A stretch of DNA of 64,000 bases, from positions 1 to 64,000 of the forward strand of contig UQBY01000004.1 of the NCBI GenBank assembly GCA_900539375.1, in the 5' to 3' direction. A model generated the notes under the pieces. The model was not told the origin of the DNA, ran no database searches, and saw only the letters and a program-made list of their open reading frames with translations. A program made the translations under genes and the position numbers. Each line of letters starts with the position of its first letter. Position 1 is the first letter of the stretch. Of the stretch, positions 46,347 through 53,441 are shown one piece after another. The DNA comes from an uncultured Clostridium sp. (GTDB lineage: Bacteria > Bacillota > Clostridia > Clostridiales > Clostridiaceae).

Positions 46347-47134
46347 AAGTTAGCTTCAACACCTTTCTTTAGTTTCCTAATTACTTTGCGTTTACGCTTC
46401 TTTTAGTCTTACTCGAACCTTATATTTATTATAACTTTACATTTTCAATTTAACCGACTTGAGGCTATCCCTCCACTCCTTGTTATCAGAGTTTCAATGG
46501 TACTATGCCTCTACTCTCACTTAGATTAAGATATGTTATAGATTTAAGTCATTTCCATATCAACATTTCATTGAGTGATAATCTCTCCATGTTCTAAGCT
46601 TTCCTTGTTCCTATATCTCTATCCTTTCATATGAACTTAGATTTCTTCTATGCACCTGTTACACACTTTTAAAGCTAAGAGCCTTTAACTCTTAATGGTC
46701 TTTCATAACGCACAATTTTACTCAACCACATGTAACACTCGACTTGACGAGCCATGTGCATTTCTACACACTACACTATAGGTGTTTTATCTCGAAGATT
46801 CGTCGGTGCTTTGTTAAGGCACATCCTAATCATATTCATTTTATGGACTCCCAGCCTATAGACTACATCATTTACCTCTAAACGACTTTCGTATAATTAC
46901 GGTAGTTCTCAGCTGACTTCACCGAGCTTTTAACATTAGGCTAATTATCATAGCTTTATCTGCTAATCGGAGTATTAGAGGTGCACTTCAAGACGTTACT
47001 CTATCATTTTACAACTCAAGATATAAGTTCTAATAAATGATTATAAATTTCTTATATTTTTAAATACCAGATATTGTTAATATTTTAAATTATCATTTAT
47101 TAGGCATAACTTTTCATTATGCAACAAGTCGCAC

Positions 47135-47968
47135 ATGCATTGTATTAAGATTATAAATAACCCCTTGCATTGCTTGATGAACTCTACTTATAAGTTTCTT
47201 TTCAACTAATTCATCTATTTTACTATCTTCTATTCCTAAATCTAAAAGCTCTTTTCTTATTTCTTGTCTAGTAGGCTCTATAAAGATTGACATATCATTA
47301 TCAAAATCAGGATGTGATTGACCTCCAAACATATCATTTTGAGTTGACTGAAGAAGTATACAAGAAAGTTCTGCAGCTGTTTCTATTCTTTTTGGAATAT
47401 TTATTGTTCCATAGCCTGTATTAAATCCATTTTCTAAAACTTCTCTTGTTGGTATATGAAGACAATTTGTTGTTAAATTATAACTATCTAAATCATGATA
47501 ATATAAATCTCCTACTTCATGAAGTTTAGCTAAATACTTAGGCATGGTAGCTAAGTTATGCCATTTATTTGATTCAGAAGCTATTCTTAAAAGCTTTGAA
47601 CTAAAATTATTTCCAACATTAGCATTATCTCTATCAGTTTCAACACCAATTTTTTCAATTGTTTGCATTAAATCAGATTTTATATCTCTAATTTTTGTTC
47701 TTTCAATTCTATAACTTGAATATGCATTTGCAATATCTTTATAGGATTCATCAACTAATGCTTTTTCAACTAAATTTTGAATTTCTTCAACATCTATTTT
47801 TTCTTTTTCTATGCTTCTAATTGACCCAACTACTCTTTGAACAGTTTCAGAAACCTGACTTCCTTCAAGGTCTGAACCAACATCTGTAGCCGCCCCTTTA
47901 ATAGCTTGAGCTATCTTTCCTCTATCAAATTCTACTTCTCTTCCATCCCTCTTTACAACATATAGCAT
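47135..47968 (-). CDS. nrdD: Anaerobic ribonucleoside-triphosphate reductase, exon 1
   Basis: N-terminal 278 residues of NrdD. An ATP-cone allosteric domain occupies about 1-92 (YVVKRDGREVEFDRGKIAQA). The start of the catalytic barrel follows, with LTTNCLHIPTREVLENGFNTGYG and the terminal IYNLNTMH. The exon ends after a whole codon at 47135; unspliced mRNA would add only VRLVA and stop. AGAGGG precedes the ATG. The promoter and an NrdR box lie directly upstream. Confidence 0.95.
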
Positions 47969-47984
47969 TAAAACACCCTCTTAA

Positions 47985-48000
47985 ACACAATATCTAGTAT
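47985..48000 (-). promoter_or_regulatory. NrdR box ahead of nrdD
   Basis: ACACAATATCTAGTAT fits the NrdR box pattern ACACwATATmTwGTrT at every position. It lies about 17 nt upstream of the nrdD ATG and just downstream of the -10 (48013-48018). A second, degenerate box may begin near 48016 overlapping the -10, near the usual 31-bp phasing. NrdR is the general repressor of ribonucleotide reductase genes. Confidence 0.65.
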
Positions 48001-48012
48001 AATCACTAAATT

Positions 48013-48041
48013 ATTATACTTTATTCTATTACTTATATCAA
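48013..48041 (-). promoter_or_regulatory. Sigma-A promoter for nrdD
   Basis: Minus strand TTGATA (48036-48041) and TATAAT (48013-48018) separated by 17 bp. Confidence 0.75.
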
Positions 48042-48160
48042 TTATTCATTTTTTTAATTTATAGGTATTTTTATATCTAAATTTTATTTATGTCTATTTT
48101 TCTCTTTATATCTACTCATTTTAAATTTGACTTATTTTTATATACTGCTATTGAATAATC

Positions 48161-48227
48161 ATATCAGTTCTGATATATTAAAACTATATCAATAGTGATA
48201 TGATTTTAATAGTATCAATTCTGATAT
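48161..48227 (+). promoter_or_regulatory. Three tandem palindromic operators ahead of degV-padR
   Basis: Three copies of the palindrome rTATCA-N4-TGATAT lie at 48161-48176, 48186-48201 and 48212-48227, with centres 25 and 26 bp apart. The third ends 5 bp before a TATAAT (48233-48238), i.e. in the spacer of the likely degV promoter. Half-sites are nearly identical while the 4-bp centres differ (GTTC, ATAG, ATTC), the mark of selected protein-binding sites. The obvious candidate to bind them is the PadR-type protein encoded downstream. Confidence 0.75.
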
Positions 48228-48262
48228 AGATTTATAATATATTTATTTTTTGGAGGTATAAA

Positions 48263-49105
48263 ATGCAAAAAATAGCTATTTTAACAGATAGTGCATCTGA
48301 TTTAGATATTGAAATAATGGAAAAATATAATATAAAATTTGCTCCATTTAGGATAATATATTCAACTGGAGAATATGAAGATAAAGTAACAATTCATGCT
48401 GATGAGGTTTATAGCAGATTAAAAGAAGAAATGCCTAAAACTTCACTTCCTAGTGCTGAAAGAATAAATAGCATATTAAATACTTTAGAAGAAGAAGGAT
48501 ACACTCATGTTATCTCTATAAATATATCTTCTGAACTTTCTGGTACTGGAAATTCCATAAGATTAATTTTAGAAGACCATCCAAAGCTTACTTCTTTTGT
48601 TTATGATTCAAAAACTCTTACTATTGCTGAAGGTTATATTGCTCTTCAAGCTGCAATAATGGTTAAAGAAGGAAAAAGCTTTGAAGAAATAATTAATATA
48701 CTTCCTACTTTAAGAAAAAAATCTCATGTATATTTTACTTTAAATACATTGGAATATCTAAAAAAAGGTGGTAGAATTGGAAGGGTAAGTGGTACAATAG
48801 GAGAGCTTCTCAACTTAAAGCCAATAATATTAGTAGATGATGATGGTATTTATACCACTGTTGCTAAAGTAAGAGGAAGAAAACAATCCTTATCTAAGCT
48901 TACTGGAATTATAAAAGACTATTTATCTAAGGGTAAATGTAACATATGGATTATGCATGGAGATGCCTTTGAAGAAGGTAAAGAATTTTTTGAATCAATA
49001 AAACAACTTGATAATATAAATGAAATACATTTTTCTTATATAGGACCTGCACTTGGAGTTCATACTGGACCTGGATTAATAGGAGCATTTATATACGAGG
49101 TTTAA
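48263..49105 (+). CDS. DegV-family fatty-acid-binding protein
   Basis: Binds a long-chain fatty acid; in some Firmicutes such proteins (FakB) present it to fatty-acid kinase. The 280-residue protein has TDSASDLDIEIMEKY at the start, the SLPSAERI segment and INISSELSGTGNS, then RIGRVSGTIGELLNLKPI and the C-terminal IGPALGVHTGPGLIGAF. SD GGAGG. It is followed after 6 nt by the PadR-type gene, so they form one operon under the triple operator. Confidence 0.93.
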   Translation: MQKIAILTDSASDLDIEIMEKYNIKFAPFRIIYSTGEYEDKVTIHADEVYSRLKEEMPKTSLPSAERINSILNTLEEEGYTHVISINISSELSGTGNSIRLILEDHPKLTSFVYDSKTLTIAEGYIALQAAIMVKEGKSFEEIINILPTLRKKSHVYFTLNTLEYLKKGGRIGRVSGTIGELLNLKPIILVDDDGIYTTVAKVRGRKQSLSKLTGIIKDYLSKGKCNIWIMHGDAFEEGKEFFESIKQLDNINEIHFSYIGPALGVHTGPGLIGAFIYEV

Positions 49106-49111
49106 GTTATT

Positions 49112-49564
49112 ATGAGTGATCTTAATCTTATGAGTAAAGAAGAGATTAAAGCTGAAGAAAAAAGATTATATGAAGAATATAAAGCTAAACTTTCTGAGCT
49201 AAAAAAAGTTCAAAAAGAAAAGGAATCTGTTGGGCAAATTTTTACTAAAGGCCTACTTCCTATATATATTCTTCACATTTTAAGTATAGAACCATCTAAC
49301 GGAAGTGATATATCAAAAAAAATTGGTGAAAGAACTAATGGTTTGTGGATTCCAAGTACAGGTGGTATATATCCTTTATTAAAAAAATTTGAAAAACAAG
49401 GTCTTATTATAGGTGAATGGGATAATCCCAAAAAAAAGTTTCAAAAAATTTATAAACTTACAAAAGAAGGTATGATAGATTTTGAAGAAAAAAAGAAACT
49501 TTTAAAACCTAAAATAGAAGAATCTTTAATGGTTTTTAAAATAATATATAGTGATATTTATTAA
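49112..49564 (+). CDS. PadR-family transcriptional regulator
   Basis: The 150-residue protein has a charged, coiled-coil-like N-terminal extension (about 1-38). Then comes a PadR winged helix (about 45-130) with the telltale PSTGGIYPLLKKFEKQGLI and the hydrophobic lead LLPIYILHILS. The usual long C-terminal dimer helix is short here, so the N-terminal helix may take part in dimer formation. It is cotranscribed with degV and is the natural candidate to bind the three palindromes upstream. The ligand is unknown. Confidence 0.88.
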   Translation: MSDLNLMSKEEIKAEEKRLYEEYKAKLSELKKVQKEKESVGQIFTKGLLPIYILHILSIEPSNGSDISKKIGERTNGLWIPSTGGIYPLLKKFEKQGLIIGEWDNPKKKFQKIYKLTKEGMIDFEEKKKLLKPKIEESLMVFKIIYSDIY

Positions 49565-49591
49565 CAAAATGTATATATTTTTTAATTATGG

Positions 49592-49612
49592 CCATCCTAA
49601 AAATTAGGATGG
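49592..49612 (+). promoter_or_regulatory. Hairpin that masks the ribosome site of the 59-aa gene
   Basis: Perfect 9-bp stem CCATCCTAA/TTAGGATGG with loop AAA. Its 3' arm contains the SD (GGATGG) located 8 nt before the ATG at 49621. No T-tract follows, so it is not a terminator. The layout would keep the SD paired until something opens it. Confidence 0.6.
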
Positions 49613-49620
49613 TGATAATT

Positions 49621-49800
49621 ATGAAAGGGTTATTAATTGATAAAAATGATTTTGAAGGATTTGTATCTTTACAAGATGGTTTAATTATATCAGTTCCTTT
49701 ATCTTCAATTAGTAAAGATACTGTAGGAAGCACTGTAGATTTTTTATATAGTTATTCAAATCATAAATCTCCTAATAATAACTTTGTTAATTTTTTCTAA
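49621..49800 (+). CDS. Small protein, 59 residues, unknown function
   Basis: Not recognised. It begins MKGLLIDKNDFEGFVSLQDG, contains a hydrophobic strand-rich part (LIISVPLSSI) and ends in an Asn/Ser-rich tail. No membrane segment or Cys. I chose the ATG at 49621, with GGATGG upstream; the frame is open about 11 codons earlier but without SD. It is the third gene after degV and padR and is closed by the terminator at 49814-49843. Confidence 0.6.
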   Translation: MKGLLIDKNDFEGFVSLQDGLIISVPLSSISKDTVGSTVDFLYSYSNHKSPNNNFVNFF

Positions 49801-49813
49801 ACATTTCATATAT

Positions 49814-49843
49814 AAAAAACCTCAGAAATTTCTGAGGTTTTTT
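49814..49843. terminator. Perfect bidirectional terminator
   Basis: A 30-bp perfect palindrome (AAAAAACCTCAGAAA and its complement) between the converging 59-aa gene and ferredoxin gene, with T-tracts on both strands. Confidence 0.92.
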
Positions 49844-49844
49844 A

Positions 49845-50033
49845 TTATTCTACTTCAATTGCATTTACTGGGCAACTATCTGCAGCTTCTTGTGCTGCTT
49901 CTTCACAATTTTTAGGGACTTCTTCTTGAAAAGCTTCTGCCTTTCCATCATCACCCATTCGAAAAACTTCTTCGCATATACTAGGACATAATCCACAAGC
50001 TATACATGTATCTTTATCTACTTTAGCTTTCAC
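49845..50033 (-). CDS. fer: Ferredoxin, single [4Fe-4S] type
   Basis: Small electron carrier. The 62-residue acidic protein has the cluster motif CIACGLCPSIC (residues 10-20) and a distal SCPVNAI. The second cluster of clostridial 2[4Fe-4S] ferredoxins is lost, as in monocluster ferredoxins; the remaining extra Cys (positions 20 and 43) may form a disulfide. SD GGAGA. Its bidirectional terminator lies directly downstream. The partner enzyme cannot be told. Confidence 0.9.
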   Translation of the reverse strand: MKAKVDKDTCIACGLCPSICEEVFRMGDDGKAEAFQEEVPKNCEEAAQEAADSCPVNAIEVE

Positions 50034-50102
50034 TTAAATCTCTCCTTTGTTATTAAAATACATTACTTAGTATTCCAATAAAAAAAGATTTTATTCTAAG
50101 TA

Positions 50103-50954
50103 TTAATATAAGCCTTCAAATATTAGCGAAAATAGTGGACTGTCTATTACATAATCTTCAGCTTTTCCCTTTTCTAAAGCTTCTGTAAACTCTAAGTCTA
50201 TTGGTAATTCTCCAATTAAAGGAACACCTAAATATTCTGCATGTTCTTCTGCAGATTTCTTACTAAATACAGGTAGCTTGTTGCCACAATCTGTACAAGT
50301 TATGTATGACATATTTTCTACTACCCCTTTAATTTTTACTCCTATCTTTTGAGCCATTATTACAACCTTTTTAACAATCATTGATACCATATCTTGTGGA
50401 GTTGATACAATTATTAATTCTTTTATTGGGAACTGTTGCATAACTGTTAAAGCAATATCTCCTGTTCCTGGAGGCATATCAATTAGTAAATAATCTAAAT
50501 CCCCCCAAACAGTATCTGTGTATAATTGTTGAAGTACTCCTGTTATAACTGGTCCTCTCCATATTAAAGGTTCATCCTCAACCTTAGTAACTAAATTCAT
50601 TGACATAACCTTAATACCACTTTCAGTTTCTACTGGTTCAAATTTAACTGTATTTTCATCTACAGGCATCATTCTTGCTCTCTTTTCATTTATTCCAAAA
50701 AATCTAGGCATAGAAGGTCCTGTTATATCTCCATCTAATACTCCTACTGAATATCCCTTTTTTCTTAACATAGAAGCTACTATTCCTGTTATTGTAGATT
50801 TTCCAACTCCACCTTTACCACTAATAACTCCTATAATATTTTTAACATTGCCATACTTAGGTAATATCTTTAAACTTATATTACTTGATGGACATGTATT
50901 TGTGCCTTGAGATGCACAAGATTCTTTACTTGGACAATTTGAACAATCACTCAT
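50103..50954 (-). CDS. mrp: Mrp/NBP35-type iron-sulfur carrier ATPase
   Basis: P-loop ATPase that assembles and delivers iron-sulfur clusters. The 283-residue protein has a Cys-rich N-terminus (CSNCPSKESC, then CPSS), the deviant Walker A GVISGKGGVGKST, LLIDMPPGTGDIA and the C-terminal cluster motif TCTDCG (CxxC) near residue 210. The N-terminal Cys block is the clostridial NBP35-like form. SD AAGGAG. It lies between the ferredoxin and lipoprotein genes on the same strand. Confidence 0.93.
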   Translation of the reverse strand: MSDCSNCPSKESCASQGTNTCPSSNISLKILPKYGNVKNIIGVISGKGGVGKSTITGIVASMLRKKGYSVGVLDGDITGPSMPRFFGINEKRARMMPVDENTVKFEPVETESGIKVMSMNLVTKVEDEPLIWRGPVITGVLQQLYTDTVWGDLDYLLIDMPPGTGDIALTVMQQFPIKELIIVSTPQDMVSMIVKKVVIMAQKIGVKIKGVVENMSYITCTDCGNKLPVFSKKSAEEHAEYLGVPLIGELPIDLEFTEALEKGKAEDYVIDSPLFSLIFEGLY

Positions 50955-50976
50955 TTTTTAATATCTCCTTATAACC

Positions 50977-51807
50977 TTACCAATTTTCTGGTTTAGTATT
51001 TACTTTACCTATATCAATATTCCAACCTTTACTTTCATATAGGGCAGATACATAATAGGTTTCATAAATTTTATTTTTCTTATCGTCTACTGTAATTGTA
51101 GTTTTAAATATTTTACTGCTATATCCTCTATTTTTTACAGTTATAACAGTATCAAAATCATCACTATTATTTTCAACTAAAGTTGTTTTTGGCAATATTT
51201 TATCTATATCTTTTTTAAATTGTTCTAAATCTGTTGAAAACATATATTTTAAACAATCTACATCACCAGCAATATTTACTCCAACTTTATTATCTTCCTT
51301 TAAATCATCTTTTTTTGCTTCAAGAACATCTAATATACACTTGTAATATACATCTTCAAAATCTCTTGGCTTTCTTACAAAAGATAAGTTATTTATAATA
51401 GTATCATCTAAATTTTTTGATATAAGATATGCTTTTTCATCATCATAAAAATTTCCTGTATCACTATCACTAGCACTTACAACATATTTATATGACTTAG
51501 CTTCTTCTCCAATATATATATCAAAAATATAATCAGCATCTAATGTACTTTTAGATTCCTTTACCTTTCCTGAAGACACTATATCGTATATATTATTTAT
51601 TGCATTTTTATCAGTTACTACAAACCTAAAACCTGCATCTCTTGTACTTTGTATTACTATTTGACTAACCTTGTTTTCTTTTATATATTCAAAATCTTTA
51701 TTTTTTAATCCAAGCTTAACCATACCATTATCTACAAGTTCACATCCTGAAAATAAAGTAGATATTATTATAACCAAAGTAATAAGTAATATTTTACTCT
51801 TCTTCAT
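50977..51807 (-). CDS. Lipoprotein, unknown function
   Basis: Not recognised beyond its export signal. The 276-residue protein has a lipoprotein signal (KKSKILLITLVIIIS, then LFSGC with the modified Cys at about 22). The mature part has alternating beta/helix segments, including KVSQIVIQSTRDAGFRFVVTD and a middle region rich in Asp/Lys. It would be attached to the outer face of the membrane. It ends 22 nt before mrp and may be in its transcript. The TnpB remnant lies upstream. Confidence 0.75.
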   Translation of the reverse strand: MKKSKILLITLVIIISTLFSGCELVDNGMVKLGLKNKDFEYIKENKVSQIVIQSTRDAGFRFVVTDKNAINNIYDIVSSGKVKESKSTLDADYIFDIYIGEEAKSYKYVVSASDSDTGNFYDDEKAYLISKNLDDTIINNLSFVRKPRDFEDVYYKCILDVLEAKKDDLKEDNKVGVNIAGDVDCLKYMFSTDLEQFKKDIDKILPKTTLVENNSDDFDTVITVKNRGYSSKIFKTTITVDDKKNKIYETYYVSALYESKGWNIDIGKVNTKPENW

Positions 51808-51822
51808 TCACATTGACTGCTA

Positions 51823-51854
51823 CTTAAAATGTACTCAAATATAAACATTTTAAG
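51823..51854 (-). repeat. Palindrome at the right end of the TnpB remnant
   Basis: Perfect 10-bp arms CTTAAAATGT/ACATTTTAAG around a 12-nt loop, in the noncoding tail about 50 nt past the TnpB frame. IS200/IS605 elements end in such subterminal hairpins, and TnpB guide RNAs come from this region. It could also be a plain hairpin before the lipoprotein gene. Confidence 0.5.
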
Positions 51855-51902
51855 AATCTTACTGTTTCAACGTATCTGTTTTGGCAATGAATAAATTCAA
51901 AG

Positions 51903-52571
51903 CTACTTACATTTGGTATAATACTTCCATTTGGTATAATACTTCACAGTCGTAAATTCCCCACTAGCCATGGGTACATATTTAGATAAATGTTTATTCT
52001 TCATCATTCCTTTTACATTTAAATCTTCAATAGTAATAAACTTTGGTTTTTGGTTTATTATATTTGAAATTGTTTTGTTAACATAATCAGTTCTTATATT
52101 GTCTAATTTATGATGAAGTTTTTGTACCTTAACTATTTGTTTTTTTATATTTGATTTAGTAGCAGTTACTCCTTTCTTTTTTAAATTTTCATATTTTTTT
52201 GAGAGTTTTTTCTTCTCTCTTTTTAATTTCTTTTCTATTTTTCTTATTTTTTCTGTTTTATTTATATTTTTATATTTTTCACCATTTGAACATATTGCAA
52301 AATCCTTTAAACCTAAATCTATACCTATTCCTTCATTTGTATTTTTAGAAACAATGGGCATATGAACATCAATAACAACTGATACATAATATCTATCAGC
52401 TTTTTTAGATACTGTTCCACTAATAACTTTTGCACCTACTTTTATATATCCATATTCTTTTAATCTTACATTTTTTAATGTAGGTATCATTATTCTATGA
52501 CGTTCTATTTTAAAGTCACCTTTATTATTCTTAGTATTACATTTGATTATGTTTGAGTATATTTTTAATAA
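51903..52571 (-). pseudogene. tnpB: Decayed TnpB (IS200/IS605 OrfB) with internal deletion
   Basis: The open frame from 52571 to 51903 carries the middle of a TnpB RNA-guided nuclease: the RuvC-I Asp motif GIGIDLGLKDFAICS, a Lys-rich helix and the RuvC-II Glu motif FITIEDLNVKGMM. The usual N-terminal 130 or so residues are missing. After NKHLSK the sequence jumps to YVPMASGEFTTVKYY, which resembles the extreme C-terminus of the family, so the zinc finger and RuvC-III are deleted. The frame ends in a short duplication (KYYTKWKYYTKCK). It cannot be an active nuclease. It starts 12 nt after lgt. Confidence 0.88.
51910..51945 (-). repeat. 18-bp tandem duplication in the TnpB tail
   Basis: CATTTGGTATAATACTTC occurs twice head to tail (51910-51927 and 51928-51945). 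It makes the repeated KYYTKW/KYYTKC at the end of the remnant protein. Confidence 0.9.
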
Positions 52572-52582
52572 CTATTATTCAT

Positions 52583-53335
52583 CTACTTTCTAAACTTATG
52601 AATATTAAATACTAAAATTCCTATAATCAATGTAAATATAGCTATAAATTGTGATGTGGAAAGTACACCTACATTACCTCTTGGGTCATTTCTTAAAAAC
52701 TCAATAATAAATCTTCCTATGCTATATATAATAACATATAATCCAAAAGTTTTACCCTTATCTTTTTTCTTCTTAAGATACCATAATAAAAATATTCCTA
52801 ATGCAAAATCAAAAATAGATGAATAAATTTGTGTTGGATGAAGATGTATTCCTGTTGGTGCTAGTGAATTAACACCTCTTGGAAATACTATTGATAATGG
52901 AAAATTTGTTTCTGCTCCATAACAACATCCTGCTAAAAGGCATCCCATTCGTCCAAATCCTTGAGCTATTGCTACAGCTGGAACTAAACAATCTAAAACT
53001 TCAAGTGAGCTCCACTTTTTCTTTTTACAATATAAAAATACTGTTAATGCTCCTAAAATAATAGCACCATAAATAACAAATCCATTTCCAAATTCAAGTA
53101 ATATAGATGGGTCATTAATTATATCTTCAATTTCTGTTATTATAAATAATAATTTTCCACCTATAACTCCCATAATTACAGTTAATATTATTAGGTTAAA
53201 TATTTTATCTTCATTATAACCCCTTTTTCCTGCATTTTTGGTAAATATGTATGCTGCACATATTATTCCTATTGCAATCATTAATCCATAACCATAAATG
53301 TGGAATCCAAATATATTAAATAACTCTGGCCTCAT
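52583..53335 (-). CDS. lgt: Prolipoprotein diacylglyceryl transferase
   Basis: Membrane enzyme that adds diacylglycerol to the lipobox Cys of lipoproteins such as PrsA and the 276-aa lipoprotein in this window. The 250-residue protein has about seven membrane segments, the HGxHIYGYGLMIA-type N-terminus (FGFHIYGYG) and the Lgt signature GRMGCLLAGCCYGAET, with RHPTQ-like HLHPTQIYSS and the essential RNDPRG near the end. SD GGAGGG. It follows the Lys/Glu-rich gene at a distance of about 100 nt. Confidence 0.95.
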   Translation of the reverse strand: MRPELFNIFGFHIYGYGLMIAIGIICAAYIFTKNAGKRGYNEDKIFNLIILTVIMGVIGGKLLFIITEIEDIINDPSILLEFGNGFVIYGAIILGALTVFLYCKKKKWSSLEVLDCLVPAVAIAQGFGRMGCLLAGCCYGAETNFPLSIVFPRGVNSLAPTGIHLHPTQIYSSIFDFALGIFLLWYLKKKKDKGKTFGLYVIIYSIGRFIIEFLRNDPRGNVGVLSTSQFIAIFTLIIGILVFNIHKFRK

Positions 53336-53367
53336 ATTCCCTCCTATTTTTATGTTTTTATAGTATA

Positions 53368-53396
53368 TTAGGAGACGCTTAAATAGCCTCTCCTAA
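53368..53396 (-). terminator. Hairpin between the Cys/Lys/Glu-rich gene and lgt
   Basis: Arms TTAGGAGA/TCTCCTAA (8 bp) with further partial pairing inside. Only a weak T/A-rich stretch follows on the minus strand, so termination is likely partial. Confidence 0.45.
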
Positions 53397-53441
53397 CATA
53401 ACTAAATTATAATACTTTCATATGTTATTAGCAAATCTTTA

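Larger units (their letters stand above)
44341..47134 (-). mobile_element. Group II intron in nrdD
   Basis: A 2794-nt element on the same strand as nrdD. The 5' end is GTGCGACTTG (group II consensus GUGYG) and the 3' end is CACTAT (consensus AY). Removing it restores the nrdD reading frame exactly, between codon 278 (His) and codon 279 (Ser). It carries a textbook domain V, a domain VI-like hairpin and an intact reverse transcriptase ORF. About 790 nt before the ORF (46347-47134) hold domains I-III of the ribozyme and encode nothing else. All parts look functional. Confidence 0.95.

Noticed and set aside
47117..47968. nrdD exon 1 as a stand-alone truncated protein
   Set aside because: The frame ends five codons into the intron and exon 2 continues exactly in frame, so the pieces are exons, not a broken gene.
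49536..49733. 65-codon minus-strand frame over the 59-aa gene
   Set aside because: No SD and antisense to the better supported plus-strand frame.
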